Positions 45,236-56,128 of a stretch of DNA of 64,000 nt are shown here, piece by piece (the first letter of the stretch is position 1; the number at the start of each line of letters is the position of its first letter). This stretch comes from Lytechinus pictus (taxonomy: Eukaryota; Echinodermata; Echinoidea; Temnopleuroida; Toxopneustidae), in assembly GCF_037042905.1 (NCBI RefSeq), contig NC_087261.1, forward strand, positions 15,589,917 through 15,653,916. The letters run 5' to 3'. Both the position numbers and the translations under genes were made by a program. The notes beneath the pieces were generated by a model that did not search any database, was not told where the DNA came from, and was given only the letters and a program-made list of their open reading frames with translations.

Positions 45236-45890
45236 TCTAACGTTACATCGAGCGAAGTTCGTACAGGCCCTACTCCACTTCACTACCGCTACACTACGCT
45301 CCACCTACCCGAAATTCGAGACTGGACTCTATCTGATATTCCGAGTGACAAAGGTGGGATTTTATGGGGGGAAAATATAAAATTCATGCAACATCACGAT
45401 CTTTAAAAACAATTAGGCCTAACTAATATTCTTACTTACACCAAGTTTCACTTTTCCATGCTTCTATCAGTCTCAAAATTGGTGATTTAGAATTGGTGAT
45501 TTAGAGCCAACATGAAGTTCCTCACACAAATAAATAATTCGCTGCCGTATCGCGCGTGCATGCAATGTTTTGAAATCTGCAGCGAATTATTTATACGTGT
45601 GAGGAACTTCATGTTGGCTCTAATTCTAAATCACCAATTTTGAGACTGATAGAAGCATGGAAAAGAAGTGAAACTTGGTGTAAAGTAAGAATATTAAATT
45701 CAATTGTTTTTAAAGGTCGTGATGTTGCATGAATTTTATATTTTCCCCCATAAATTCCCACCTTTGTCACTCGGAATATCAGATAGAGTTCACGGTCTCG
45801 AAGTTCGGGTAGGTGGAGCGTAGTGTAGCGGTAGTGAAGTGGAGTGGAGCCTGCACGAACTTCGCTCGAGGTAGTCTACCGTTAACCTCC
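45236..45890. mobile_element. Foldback element, about 650 bp, nested in the 5.2-kb element
   Basis: The two halves are near-perfect inverses: ATCGAGCGAAGTTCGTACAG against CTGCACGAACTTCGCTCGAG, GTGACAAAGGTGGGATTTTA against its inverse, and GCCAACATGAAGTTCCTCAC against GTGAGGAACTTCATGTTGGC. The central loop is CGTATCGCGCGTGCATGCAA. No coding. Confidence 0.85.
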
Positions 45891-46470
45891 CTTTTTATGA
45901 CTTTCCTTGGCCTGGCCTGGGATAAAGTGAAAATTTTGCTGTTTCGACTTTTGTCTTTGGAGGATTAAAAAAAAAATTATTTATTATTATTATTATTATT
46001 TTTTTTTTTGGGGGGGGTTCTCCAGACTCCGTATATCTCGCCAGACAAGAAAAAGAAACAAAGGTATAGGGGGTCTACATGTATTGGGCTACTTTTCAGA
46101 ATCTATTGTCCACATCTGCCACATTCTTGGGGAAGTTTTGACATTGAATAGGATGTTGCCTGCCCAGGGCTCTTTTTAAATTTCTTACGGGCAGATTGCA
46201 CAAGAGGTTCTTTGCAAGGACAGTATTTGTGTCGTTGATTTGTAATGATGTGCCGTATGAGTCACATTTTTAATATCCATCTCATATAAATATAAAAAGA
46301 TATACATGTAAATACATTTATTTTTTAGATTTAATATGTAGATCTACTATGCCAGGGGGAGGTACTTAGATTTGGTTTGGACAAAGGTGTGCGGCTGTAA
46401 GTTCGAAACCCGTACCCATATTTACAGGTCATTTTGGCTAAAAAGGTACCCATTATTAGGGATTCATTAC

Positions 46471-46512
46471 AGGGGCGGATCCAGGATTTCCAAAAGGGGG
46501 GGGGGGCACATT
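46471..46512 (+). mobile_element. Isolated hAT-type end
   Basis: CAGGGGCGGATCCAGGATTT followed by a G run resembles a hAT terminal repeat; no matching right end found. Probably a truncated copy. Confidence 0.45.
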
Positions 46513-47579
46513 TTCGCCTGGAAAAACTTGACAAGCAAAAAAAAAAAAAGGTTATCGCCCAAAATGTAAGGTCATTTTGTATTTGCACCTAAGACATTGG
46601 AGTAGAATATGGACCCATACGCCATGTTTAGGGATTTCTTCAAAAAAGGCGACCCATTCCTGTGGCATATCTCCATATGCCTTATCTCGTGAGTACCCCC
46701 CCCCCCCCCGGGCTACTATGTAGCTGACTCTTGATTTTTATGCAAGCACATGAGGTGCTATATAGATGACAGATTTTTTTTCACTTTAAATTGTTAAATG
46801 GATGATTACAATGCTTTTCCAGGTGCTTTCAGTTAAAGGGTGTCTCATATGGTGCATCATTATTAATATTGAATGCATAATCATGATTTTTTTTTTACAT
46901 CCTTTTACATCAAGCACAATTCTTGGGGGGGGGGGCATATGGCATATGGTCCCCCTTGACATTTTTCAGAATAAATCTGCCACTCAAAATTTTATTCCCG
47001 CACCGCTGACTGACGTTTTACTTTCAAGTCTCACACAACTTTTGATACTAAATTTGCCATTCCCAGGTACAGGGTCAGGAAATTTTGCAACATCATGTTT
47101 GTTTAAGTACATGTCAGACAAAAACATGATTACATGTACAAAGTCAATATTCATAACTGGGTAATTTTTTTTTATTGACAATAGTAATTTAATGTCACTG
47201 ATGAACTTTGTCTTGAAAATAACAATAAAAAAAAAATTAAGAAGTTAAGAAAAAATATTTAAAAAAAAACATGAATTGAAAGAAATTTATTTTGATACCA
47301 GATTTTTTACAGTACAGTTGTTAGGATTGCTCCAGAAAGGAATATGTACACCAAAGTTTGGCATTCTATTACGAGCTTTTTTAGTAAATTAAAGCAAAAG
47401 GTATGATTTCATAATTTTTTTAATTGCGCCGCCCATGGCTGAGGAACCATAGTGCCCCTCCTTAGGCCAGAAGTGACTTTAATCAAAACACCCTTGGACT
47501 ACTATAATGATTAACACACTGGCAACTGAGCTTGTATATTAATTTCATGAATATGTTTTATCTCTTTGCTTTTTGCTTT

Positions 47580-49150
47580 TAATTGCTTACTACAGTTATG
47601 ACAAAGAAGTCTGGAACCTCAGAACCACCATAACTGTGTCTGCTACAATGTGTGTTCTTCCAACCAGCTGATTGATTCATTTTATCAACTCTTGAATGGT
47701 AGGTTACATGTAATTGTAAACTGTATTATTATTAATAATTCACCATGATCGTAATGCGGATGGGGGTGAAAACTGTACACATTGACCCAAGGATAATGCA
47801 AAATGAAAAAGGCTAACACAAATCTCTATCTTGACTGGACTTCTCAGCAATGAAGACATCCCATTGATGGGGGGAGGGGAGGGGGTGGTTGTGCTCATCC
47901 AAGGTGTACTGTATGAAAGTGTGTATTTTGCTTACATTGATTTAATTTATTACATATTTTAATTTCCATGATTCTTTTATTTGGGGAAAAACAATCAGTT
48001 CACACTTTTTTTATATTACATCATGGCAAATTGCCAATTACTATGGTCTCAGGAGTAAGCCACTATCCCTCTATCATATCATCATTTGGGTGCAAACAAG
48101 GCCCTTACCAGCAGACATAGGGGCATTTCTGCACCGATGGGTGCACAAAAATGTTTTGCTAAGGGCGTTCTTGCACTGAAAGGACAAAATTTGAACTAAC
48201 CCAAGCTACATGTATGTATAGTTATGGGCTTGCATTATTTCCCATATTATTATTTTTTATGAACAGGTTGATTATCAGAACTGAATTCAGAGCTGCTCCT
48301 GTCTGTAGTAACATCATTATAAGAGTGGACTTCAGAATGAGGGCGTTGCTTGTTTAAAAACTTCACTCCATGGAGCTCTCCAAATTTATCTCAAATTAGA
48401 CTGCTTCTGGAAACCAGATTTGTTCCTTCAAGCAGAGACGATTGTGGCTTTCCTGACTGGACTTCTATGGATTCTTCATGCCAACCTTAAGGACTGTGGT
48501 CTTCTGCATGAGACACATCAATTTCAAACAAGACATTCTGTGGTGAAACACTTGATGAAGATGATATTAAATTTTTATTTCATATAACTGAATCTCAGAA
48601 GTAATTCCTCGAGAGCAAGAAACATTGAAAAATGAAAATTAAAGGTCCATCAATAATGAATGTCTTGAGCAGTGTTCTTTTTTGTGCACAGATCAATGGA
48701 TCTTTTCAAGTCCAAGCAGGGATGTAGTCAATGCTGACCTCGAGGCAACATTTTGCTGGCCTTGGTCCGAGTCACTGTACAGAATCTATGGGAAGTTCTC
48801 TCAAGCTGCCTCATGACTCTGAAGAATCAGCCTCGACCTCATCCCTGTATGCAAGTGTGATATATATCTACGATGCAATCTCATGATTAAAGAGAGAGAA
48901 ACAAGAGAGCTTCAGATTTTGAAGTGTAGCAATCTCCTGAAATGTATGTTTTATTTGAAAATCAAACTAAAATAACTTAATTGGGCATGTTATTCATTAT
49001 GATATGTATGAATGAAAGCATTTAAGCAATTTAGTGCTCTTGCAAAACATATTCTGAGTTGTATTTACTGCAAACGCTCAGATATATTGATAAGCATTTG
49101 CCAGTGCATGAAGTGTTTTTAATAAAGAGTGGCTTTTGTGCCTATGGAGA
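47580..49150 (+). other. Transcript-like non-coding stretch inside the 5.2-kb element
   Basis: Less AT-biased than its surroundings and interrupted by stops in all frames. It ends in AATAAA at 49121-49126. It could be a decayed 3' untranslated region captured by or native to the transposon. No protein domain was recognised. Confidence 0.3.
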
Positions 49151-50299
49151 GTTATTATTTCTTCAACATTTCTTCATACAAATTATTTCAGAAATCACAA
49201 TTTGAATATTCCATGACCTCTGATAACAAGAGCAGAATATTTTTGGTTATTGACACACTTTATAATGATATTAGGAGAGAATGTACTGAAATTGTGTGAA
49301 AATAATGGCATAATTGCTGAAGAGGCTTATAAAGATTGAAAATAACATTATTTCAAGTTTTTCTAGAAAAAAACCCATGGAAAATTGAAAATGGCATAAT
49401 TTACACAAGTTTTCAACAACAACAACAACAACAACAAATTTTGCAGAATTTTTAGTACACAAGCCTATGGACAATCAATTGAACGTAAATCGAACGCAAA
49501 TTTTGCGCATCCTCCAAAATCTTACATAAGTTACGTTTGATTTGCAATCAATTGCAAAGCTTGCGCTTGATCTACGTTCAATTGATCAAACGCAACTTCT
49601 TCTTGCAACAGGATTGAACGTAACTTGCGTTCAATTGCAGATTTGCGTTTAATCGGAGGACTTACGCTCAATTTTGGGAGTTGCGTTCGATTTGCGTTCA
49701 ATCGCAAGTTTCTTGCAACACCCCATTAGCATTATTCCGGTGAAACAGTTCTAGGCATGTCTTTATGAACATTCATTAGGTTGGCCGATGATGTCATATC
49801 CCCACTTGTTCTTTTGTATTTTATTACATGAAATTATGTTTATTCAAATGTTTCTACCAAGAACTAAAGCAATTGGATTAAAAACTGATTAAGTGCATTT
49901 AGTTTTTTATTGCCGCAACTTATTTCATTATAATGGAGACAGATCATTTACACAAGTATGAAAAATGAAACAGTTATGATTTCATGTAATAACATAATAA
50001 AAAAGGAAACTGGGGATGTGATATCATTAGCCCACCTGATGAATATTCATGACGATGTGCATATAACTGTTTTCACAAAATATTGATAAACTTTGAAATT
50101 CAATAAATTCGTTATTTGTTATCCGGTTTTGATGAAATTTTCAGCATTTTGCTCATACCTAAATGAGAATTGTATATTTTGCAAAAGAAAAATGCACACA
50201 CATCAAACAAATAATAAACAAACATTTATTTTTTTATTGCTGATATAAAAAAAATCATTAAAAAGCACAAGTGTAAAACTTAGGGGGTGTTTAGTATCA

Positions 50300-50482
50300 T
50301 ATTATACAAATATACAATGACACTCGAGGATCTGGCTAAAACAATTCGCATCGAAGGAACATCACATAGTACTATTCTCCCGAGGGCCATCGGCCCAAGG
50401 GAGAATAGTACTATGTGATGTTCCTGAGTGCGAATAGTTTTAGCCTGTTCCGAGAATGGGTCATTGTATATTTGTTTTATAT
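50300..50482. mobile_element. Hairpin MITE with about 80-bp arms
   Basis: Left AACATCACATAGTACTATTC + TCCCGAGGGCC is mirrored by GGCCCAAGGGAGAATAGTAC + TATGTGATGTTCC. Outer parts TATACAATGAC and GTCATTGTATA also pair. The loop is only a few bases, so the transcript would form a long hairpin. Confidence 0.8.
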
Positions 50483-51492
50483 CCCTTCCACTCATACCAT
50501 TTTACAGCGAAACGATTTTTGATAAGTCGATATAGAACAATTGTTGAGAAGTTGAGAAAATAATAAGTCTTGCCGTATGGATCGTCTGTTCAGCGAGCGC
50601 ACCTGGTTAGTGCAACTCGCCCAAAGTTTTCCGTGGCACGCAGTGCACGGCACTCTCTATAGGCTGAGCAGCGCTCTGCTCGCATCGCGCCGCCCAGCTC
50701 GCGAATCGCAAGGTAGTGGGGGGTGGTAAAAAAAAACGTATAGTTCACTTTTTCCCTAGGGAAAAAAGTTGACTATGCGTGACGTCAGCAAGGAAAATGA
50801 ACTATTTCACGGCAAACGTTTTTCGTAGTAAAACTATTCTTTTTATCCCTGTGTACACTCTGAATACAGCAATCTTAAGTAAGGGATATAATAAAAAATA
50901 TATTTACATTCAAAAGGGAAACTATAGACAGTAAAAGGAATAAATTCAATACTTCTTTATAAGTCCAAGTGTTTTTTTTTAGATAATCTTGAAACTCAAT
51001 AAGCTGCACTCGAAGTAGTAACTGTTGTAAAGCTTTAAGTCGAATATTTATGTTATATTGGATTGATCGGAATAGAATACCAGATATATTCCGAGAGTTA
51101 CAGTCAGACTGCAGGTCCCAAGAAAGTGGCTTCTTTCATCCAAGTGATATTCATGACTTGAGATGTTTTGCATATTTAATGAGCTTGATGCGGACCAAAA
51201 CACCTCTTTTCATTCGGTCATTGCTGCTCTAATTGTGCATCGAATTTCATGAATTTGGTACCATTGTAAAGAGGAAGAATCATTCTTTCAGGTCATGTGT
51301 TTGGATTTATTCAAAGATTTTGTAATATAGGTTAAAATTCTGATCTAAAATATGCTACAAAATAAATATTTGCACCTGACAAAAGCTGCTATTTTCACAC
51401 TTTATTTTTGTTTGAGCCCAAATGATTTTATATTATGATAAAGCTGAATATGTATGCTTTGAAATGATATAGGTTTCAAAATAAGAATTGGT
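50483..51492. other. No gene recognised
   Basis: A GC-richer patch at 50590-50720 has no exon signature; the rest is AT-rich. Confidence 0.4.
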
Positions 51493-51786
51493 TTAATCGG
51501 GTCAAGATCACACTTTTCATTTGCCAAGTACATAAAGCAGCTTGAAAACAAGAATACTGCACTCTGATTGGTCAAAGAGACCGCACACTGGCAAATTCCA
51601 ACGGTTCCAGTGCCTGGGTTCGTGGGAAGGTCACACTTCCCATGTGGTAATCTCCTTAAATACCCCGCGCCTGTTGTTCTGTGAATCTTATCCAGCCAAT
51701 CAGAACTCTGGATTTCATGCAAGTACAAAATTTCAGAAATCTCGTCTTGTACCTTGGTGGGAAAAGTGTGATCTTGACCCGATTAA
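51493..51786. mobile_element. 294-bp MITE with 25-bp terminal inverted repeats
   Basis: The left TTAATCGGGTCAAGATCACA + CTTTT equals the inverse of the right end ending ATCTTGACCCGATTAA at 51786. The interior has inverted CTCTGATTGG / CCAATCAGA motifs. Non-coding. Confidence 0.85.
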
Positions 51787-53563
51787 AAGGTGCTGCATAT
51801 CAAGAGTGGCATTGTGAGAAAGTACAGAAGTTCAGCTTTATGTTGATATAAATATCATTGAGGCTCAAAATAAAAAGTTTTGCACAATTTGCAAAATAAA
51901 ACAGAGGAAGAAAATTCAGTTTTGAGGCACATTTTCAGGCCAGAAATTTACTTATTTAACAAAATATTGTAGACAAAATAAATGACCAATATGAAAGAGT
52001 AACTTTTACTCTATCTGATGTGCAATAATATTTCATTTAACTTGAGGTTAAAACAGGTAAATTCTTAGAGAAAGAAAATCTCACGAATCACGAGATTTTG
52101 CAAGGAGGAGGATTCAGCCACGAGATGATTTGGATGAATCTGGCCTTTTTGCTCATTAGCATAGGGACCTGCGGTCTGACTGGTTAAGGCCAATATTTTT
52201 CAATTCGCAGATGAGTGGAATATTGGCCCAAACGAGTGGAATATTTCTGGTATCCCATGAAATAAAGCCATCCAAGTATTTATCACACCCCCCCCCCCAA
52301 TTTGAGTTACGATTTAACATGAATTTCTTTTTATGTCACAAAATCTTTCAGATAATAATGTTTCTTATATTATTATGAGTAAGTGTACCAAATATCTCAT
52401 AAAAATTTGAAAGAGATATAGGATTTTCTTGGAAAATCCTCGGGCAGTCATTTTCAGATTGAAAAAAAAAATGGTACCCCATGTCTGCGCACCTATTCAC
52501 TTTGCACTCGATTCAGGGATTTTGATGAGAAAGGCTGCAATTTGAGTTTGTCACATGAAATGCCCAAAATTAATTATTATTCCACCATTTTGAGTCGGAT
52601 TTTTTAATGAATATCTGTATATGTATTGCATGTGTAAAATATGTGTTCGTTGCGTATCTTCTTTTACTAGAATAGCGCAGACAAGGGGGACTGCGCAAAC
52701 TTGGGGGAACTTGCCATATTTATTTATTTATTTATTTATTGATATATTCATATTCCACAATCATCAAAGTACATTTATAATAAATCATTTTAACACTGAA
52801 AAAAATGCATAACACACAGGATTGAAACGTTAGCAATGAAATGAAAAAAGTGGAGGGGCCTACTAAAAAGCAAAGCTTGTAAAATGTAGACCCCCCTATC
52901 AAAATTTTATACAAGGGTAATATGATATAAGTAGAGTAAAATAATCAGCAAAATTCTATAAAATTATATATAAACACTGTAACACAAATGTATTTACACT
53001 ATATACAAAATTAAATATTGACTTTAAAATAATCAATACTACCGTGGGTAAGTATGAGGTTCACAAAATATTTGATTGAATCAATAAGAATTCAGAAAAA
53101 AAAAATTTGATGAGTAATTTAAATCGGTTTAGATTAGCTGCCTCTTTTATTACTCTGTCCAGAGAATTCCAGAGTTTTGGTCCTGTGAAAAATACAGTTT
53201 TGCTAGAAAATACTGTTCTACTTTTGGGTAAGTGATAGTCATTTGAATGTCTCGTATTATATGAATGCGCTTTAGACTGTTCAATACAGTCTCACATCAA
53301 AGAGCAAGTTTTGTCCAGTAGCCTATGGAATATTCGTCGGATTTCGGTCCTTTGTTCAATACGCTCTCGTATCGTATTGAATAGGCAATTGAAGCAGTTC
53401 AAAATACGGGGGGGGGGGGGATTCATCGCTAAAACACTCTAGTATAAATAATAAATGACTGGATTTGAGGGAAATATTATACAGATATTGCCTACCTAGA
53501 GTTTGAATATAACATTTCCTCTCCCCGACGGAGTTATATTTGATGAGATGGGAATATGGATGC
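51787..53563. other. No gene; includes repeat S copy 2 and simple repeats
   Basis: 52290-52725 is repeat S copy 2 (see 43160). (ATTT)n lies at 52716-52740. The rest shows nothing assignable. Confidence 0.45.
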
Positions 53564-53963
53564 TTACCGTGTTTACATGTGATCGGCTTTTGGTTCAGAA
53601 CCAAAAGCCGATGCAGAATTGGCTTTTGGTTTATCTTGTACCGCGTTTACACGCTGTCACAGCTCGCGGTGCAGAATCGGCTAGCGTGGCAAAAACCTGA
53701 AATGATACGCTCACCAACAATATACGTCATAATAAAGACAACGCTGTATCCGTGCGCTGTGAAGTACGTCATAATGGTTAAGTAAATGAAATGCGCGCCA
53801 ATGGCCGATGCAGAATCGGCTTTCTGTTTACACGTAGTAAAAAAGCCGATTCTGCATCGGCTCGCGGTTCTGAACTTACTACTTTGGTGGTGCAAAATTG
53901 CCGATTCTGAACCGAGAGCCGGTGCAGAATCGGCTTTTTTTTATGCAGCGTGTAAACACGGTA
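53564..53963. mobile_element. 400-bp MITE with TACCGTGTTTACA ends and internal GCCGATTCTGCA motifs
   Basis: The left end TACCGTGTTTACATG is inverted at TGTAAACACGGTA (53951-53963). Inside, the motif AGCCGATGCAGAATCGGCTT and variants occur several times on both strands, separated by CGTGTAAAC-like sequence. Confidence 0.8.
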
Positions 53964-54652
53964 ATTATGGACTAATAATTTACTACTAAGGCGCAATAAG
54001 AAAATGAAAAATTCGCGGAGGAGGGGTGTATGAATATTATGGTCCCTAATCATTCAGCTAAACCTTGGCTGGATCATTATGACGTATTTTCTGTTGAGTT
54101 AATCAATCAGAAAAACAAAATGTGCGTCTATATCTTGTCTCAAAAAACGCCCCATTTTGGGTAATAATTATATAATATTGACTGGCTTTGAGGGAGATAC
54201 CAAATATTTCCCGATTTTGCCCCATAACGCATGAGTCTTGACGAGGGCAATATGAGTCTACTGAGGGAAATATAATATGGCATCTCCCGAAAATTAAAGC
54301 CAGTCAGTATTATTATTATTATTACTTATTGGCCCACAGCTGTAAGACTAAATCCAAGCTGTTATTTGTAGTAATTTTGTATATTTGCCTTGTTGTAGTT
54401 CCAAAGTCAGGTTATTCGTGAACAAGATGAAGTCATCCTGCATGGCTAAGTAGTGTATGAGGAGGGGTAAATGAATATTATGGCCCCTAGTCATTCAGCT
54501 GAACCCTGGTTGGACCATTGTGGCGTATTTTCTGTTAGGTTAATCAGACAGCCAAAATACTCGTTTTTATCTTGTCTCCGAAATGTCTCATTCAGTTAAT
54601 AATTTGCACTATTTACATTCTTATCACCATTTTCATGCACAAATTAAGTTAT

Positions 54653-54655
54653 AAT

Positions 54656-54702
<47 letters not shown>
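54653..54702. repeat. (AT)n microsatellite
   Basis: About 40 bp of pure ATATAT with short AT-rich flanks. Confidence 0.9.
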
Positions 54703-54705
<3 letters not shown>

Positions 54706-54844
54706 CAGTGATCTGGTAGTAATTAATTTGAATACTTATTCACCGTGAAATTTCTATACAGCGTCATTTATCTATTCCGAGACGTATTACCACGTGCTTT
54801 AGCGCGAACTGCCTTCCAGCGTTCGATGCATTAAATTTATTAGT

Positions 54845-54975
54845 CCTGTCAGGTACCCATTCACCCCACCTGGGATTTTTTTTAAAGAAAACACACCACG
54901 GCTGGGATTCGAACCCACGACCCTCTGATTAAGAGACGATAGTCAGAACATCTAGACCGCGACTCCCCCACGGGC
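54845..54975 (-). repeat. tRNA-derived SINE
   Basis: In reverse: TGGGGGAGTCGCGGTCTAGA, then a B box GGTTCGAATCCCAGCC, then CCCAGGTGGGGTGAATGGGT. The A and B boxes have tRNA spacing, but the 5' and 3' acceptor strands do not pair, so it is a SINE head rather than a tRNA gene. Confidence 0.75.
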
Positions 54976-55509
54976 AATTACCTTTTTCATTGATTTTTGG
55001 GGCGGTGACGTATTGGGAGGGTGAATATAGTAAAAATAGCAAAAAGACAAAAAAATTCTTAACAAATAATGGATATAGAGTATAAAAATGGTACGTAAAG
55101 GAAATATTCAGCCAACTATACACAGGGACACGGTTATTCCCATATGCTACAGATTACAGCCACACCAAATAAGCAGACTCCAAACCGAACAATGTAGTAA
55201 TATAGCTTTAATCGGTCTGGAGTCGGTTTCGCCTGGGTGACCGTAAGATTGATTTAAAAACCTCTCTGTGAAAGAGGGATTATGTATACTAAAGCAAAAT
55301 AACAATAAATGTGAATGATTAAAAAATTGAGTAAGTTTTAATGCAGAAGGCCCATTGTGTTTTTTAATAAAATCTACAATTTATAGCGCAGGGGTTGGGG
55401 ATACAAATCGAGGTTTTTGTAGATAATCAAGATTGTTAAAGCTTTTGTCATTATCCTTTTCTGAAAATGGAGGAAATTAGCGTATAATAACGTAGTACCC
55501 CACCGCCAG

Positions 55510-55515
55510 TTTATT
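55510..55515 (-). terminator. SLC5A7: Polyadenylation signal AATAAA for SLC5A7
   Basis: TTTATT on the plus strand is AATAAA on the coding strand, about 95 bp past the SLC5A7 stop codon. It is the first such hexamer noticed downstream of the stop. Confidence 0.45.
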
Positions 55516-55606
55516 ATTTTTTATCACCTTTGCTGCTATGTATTTCGTGGTTTCATTTAACGTGATATGAATGAGCCATACAGATTAATGAATGACATAT
55601 CAATGT

Positions 55607-56128
55607 CTAAGTGTCTTTACGATCCGTGATCTCGAAAGCTTGTACCCCGTGACTATTGACCTCATCACCGGGTCGGACATACTCCTTGTAGTCCTTATTG
55701 ACTACGCATCTGAAGACATCGTAACGAGGGGGTATGTGGCCTCGAGTGAATAGGAAGTCTGTGGCGTACGAGACACTGACGATGGTGACAAACGATACCA
55801 AACAGGCGAAGGTTCGAAAAGGGAAAAGCTGCCCGAAGTTCTCGCGGAAGTAAGGGTAGTGGATGATGTATGGTATACTAAGCGCGGGTTCTCCACCAAG
55901 TAGCCGCAGAAGAAGTCCGAGTGTGAAGCCAAGGGCCGAGCCGTAGGTGTTGGATTTCCGGACGTGTATAACGCACACGAACTGCGGGAAGAGCACGACG
56001 TAGACGAAATCAGAGCACAGTACGAAGAGGACGTAGATGGACTTTACCGTCAAGGCCATGACGGTGGCAATGGTTGCAACGACGATCACGGAGGCACGTA
56101 GCGCCCACATCATTTCTCGCTCTGAGGC
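55607..56128 (-). CDS. SLC5A7: SLC5A7 last exon: final membrane helices and tail
   Basis: Acceptor TTTCATTATAG precedes 56128; the exon starts [14 protein letters not shown] in phase 0. It contains about five hydrophobic segments ([62 protein letters not shown] and others), the conserved [11 protein letters not shown] loop, then [20 protein letters not shown]. The tail [20 protein letters not shown] ends at TAG. Confidence 0.95.
   Translation of the reverse strand, partial: ASEREMMWALRASVIVVATIATVMALTVKSIYVLFVLCSDFVYVVLFPQFVCVIHVRKSNTYGSALGFTLGLLLRLLGGEPALSIPYIIHYPYFRENFGQLFPFRTFACLVSFVTIVSVSYATDFLFTRGHIPPRYDVFRCVVNKDYKEYVRPGDEVNSHGVQAFEITDRKDT

Larger units (their letters stand above)
44490..49725. 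mobile_element. 5.2-kb transposon flanked by TTA (PIF/Harbinger-like), no transposase seen
   Basis: Left end TGGGGCGTTGCAAGAAA, right end inverse TGGGGTGTTGCAAGAAA. Both ends continue for about 200 bp with inverted TTGCGTTCAATCGCAA-type sub-repeats. TTA stands on both sides (44487-44489, 49726-49728). A 3-bp TTA/TAA target and GGG-rich ends are known PIF/Harbinger features. The interior has no HARBI1-like or MADF-like frame. It does have a nested foldback element and a roughly 1.6-kb stretch of transcript-like, less AT-biased sequence (47580-49150). Confidence 0.7.
44364..50180. mobile_element. Palindromic MITE hosting a larger transposon
   Basis: The left part 44364-44489 (CAAAATGCTGAAAATTTGAT, AACAAAGTTATTGAATTTTA) is inverted at about 50085-50165 (TTCAATAAATTCGTTATTTG, GATGAAATTTTCAGCATTTT). 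This resembles the TTAA MITE family in layout and motifs (CATATAACTGTTTTCACA). It is split by the 5.2-kb element. Confidence 0.65.
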
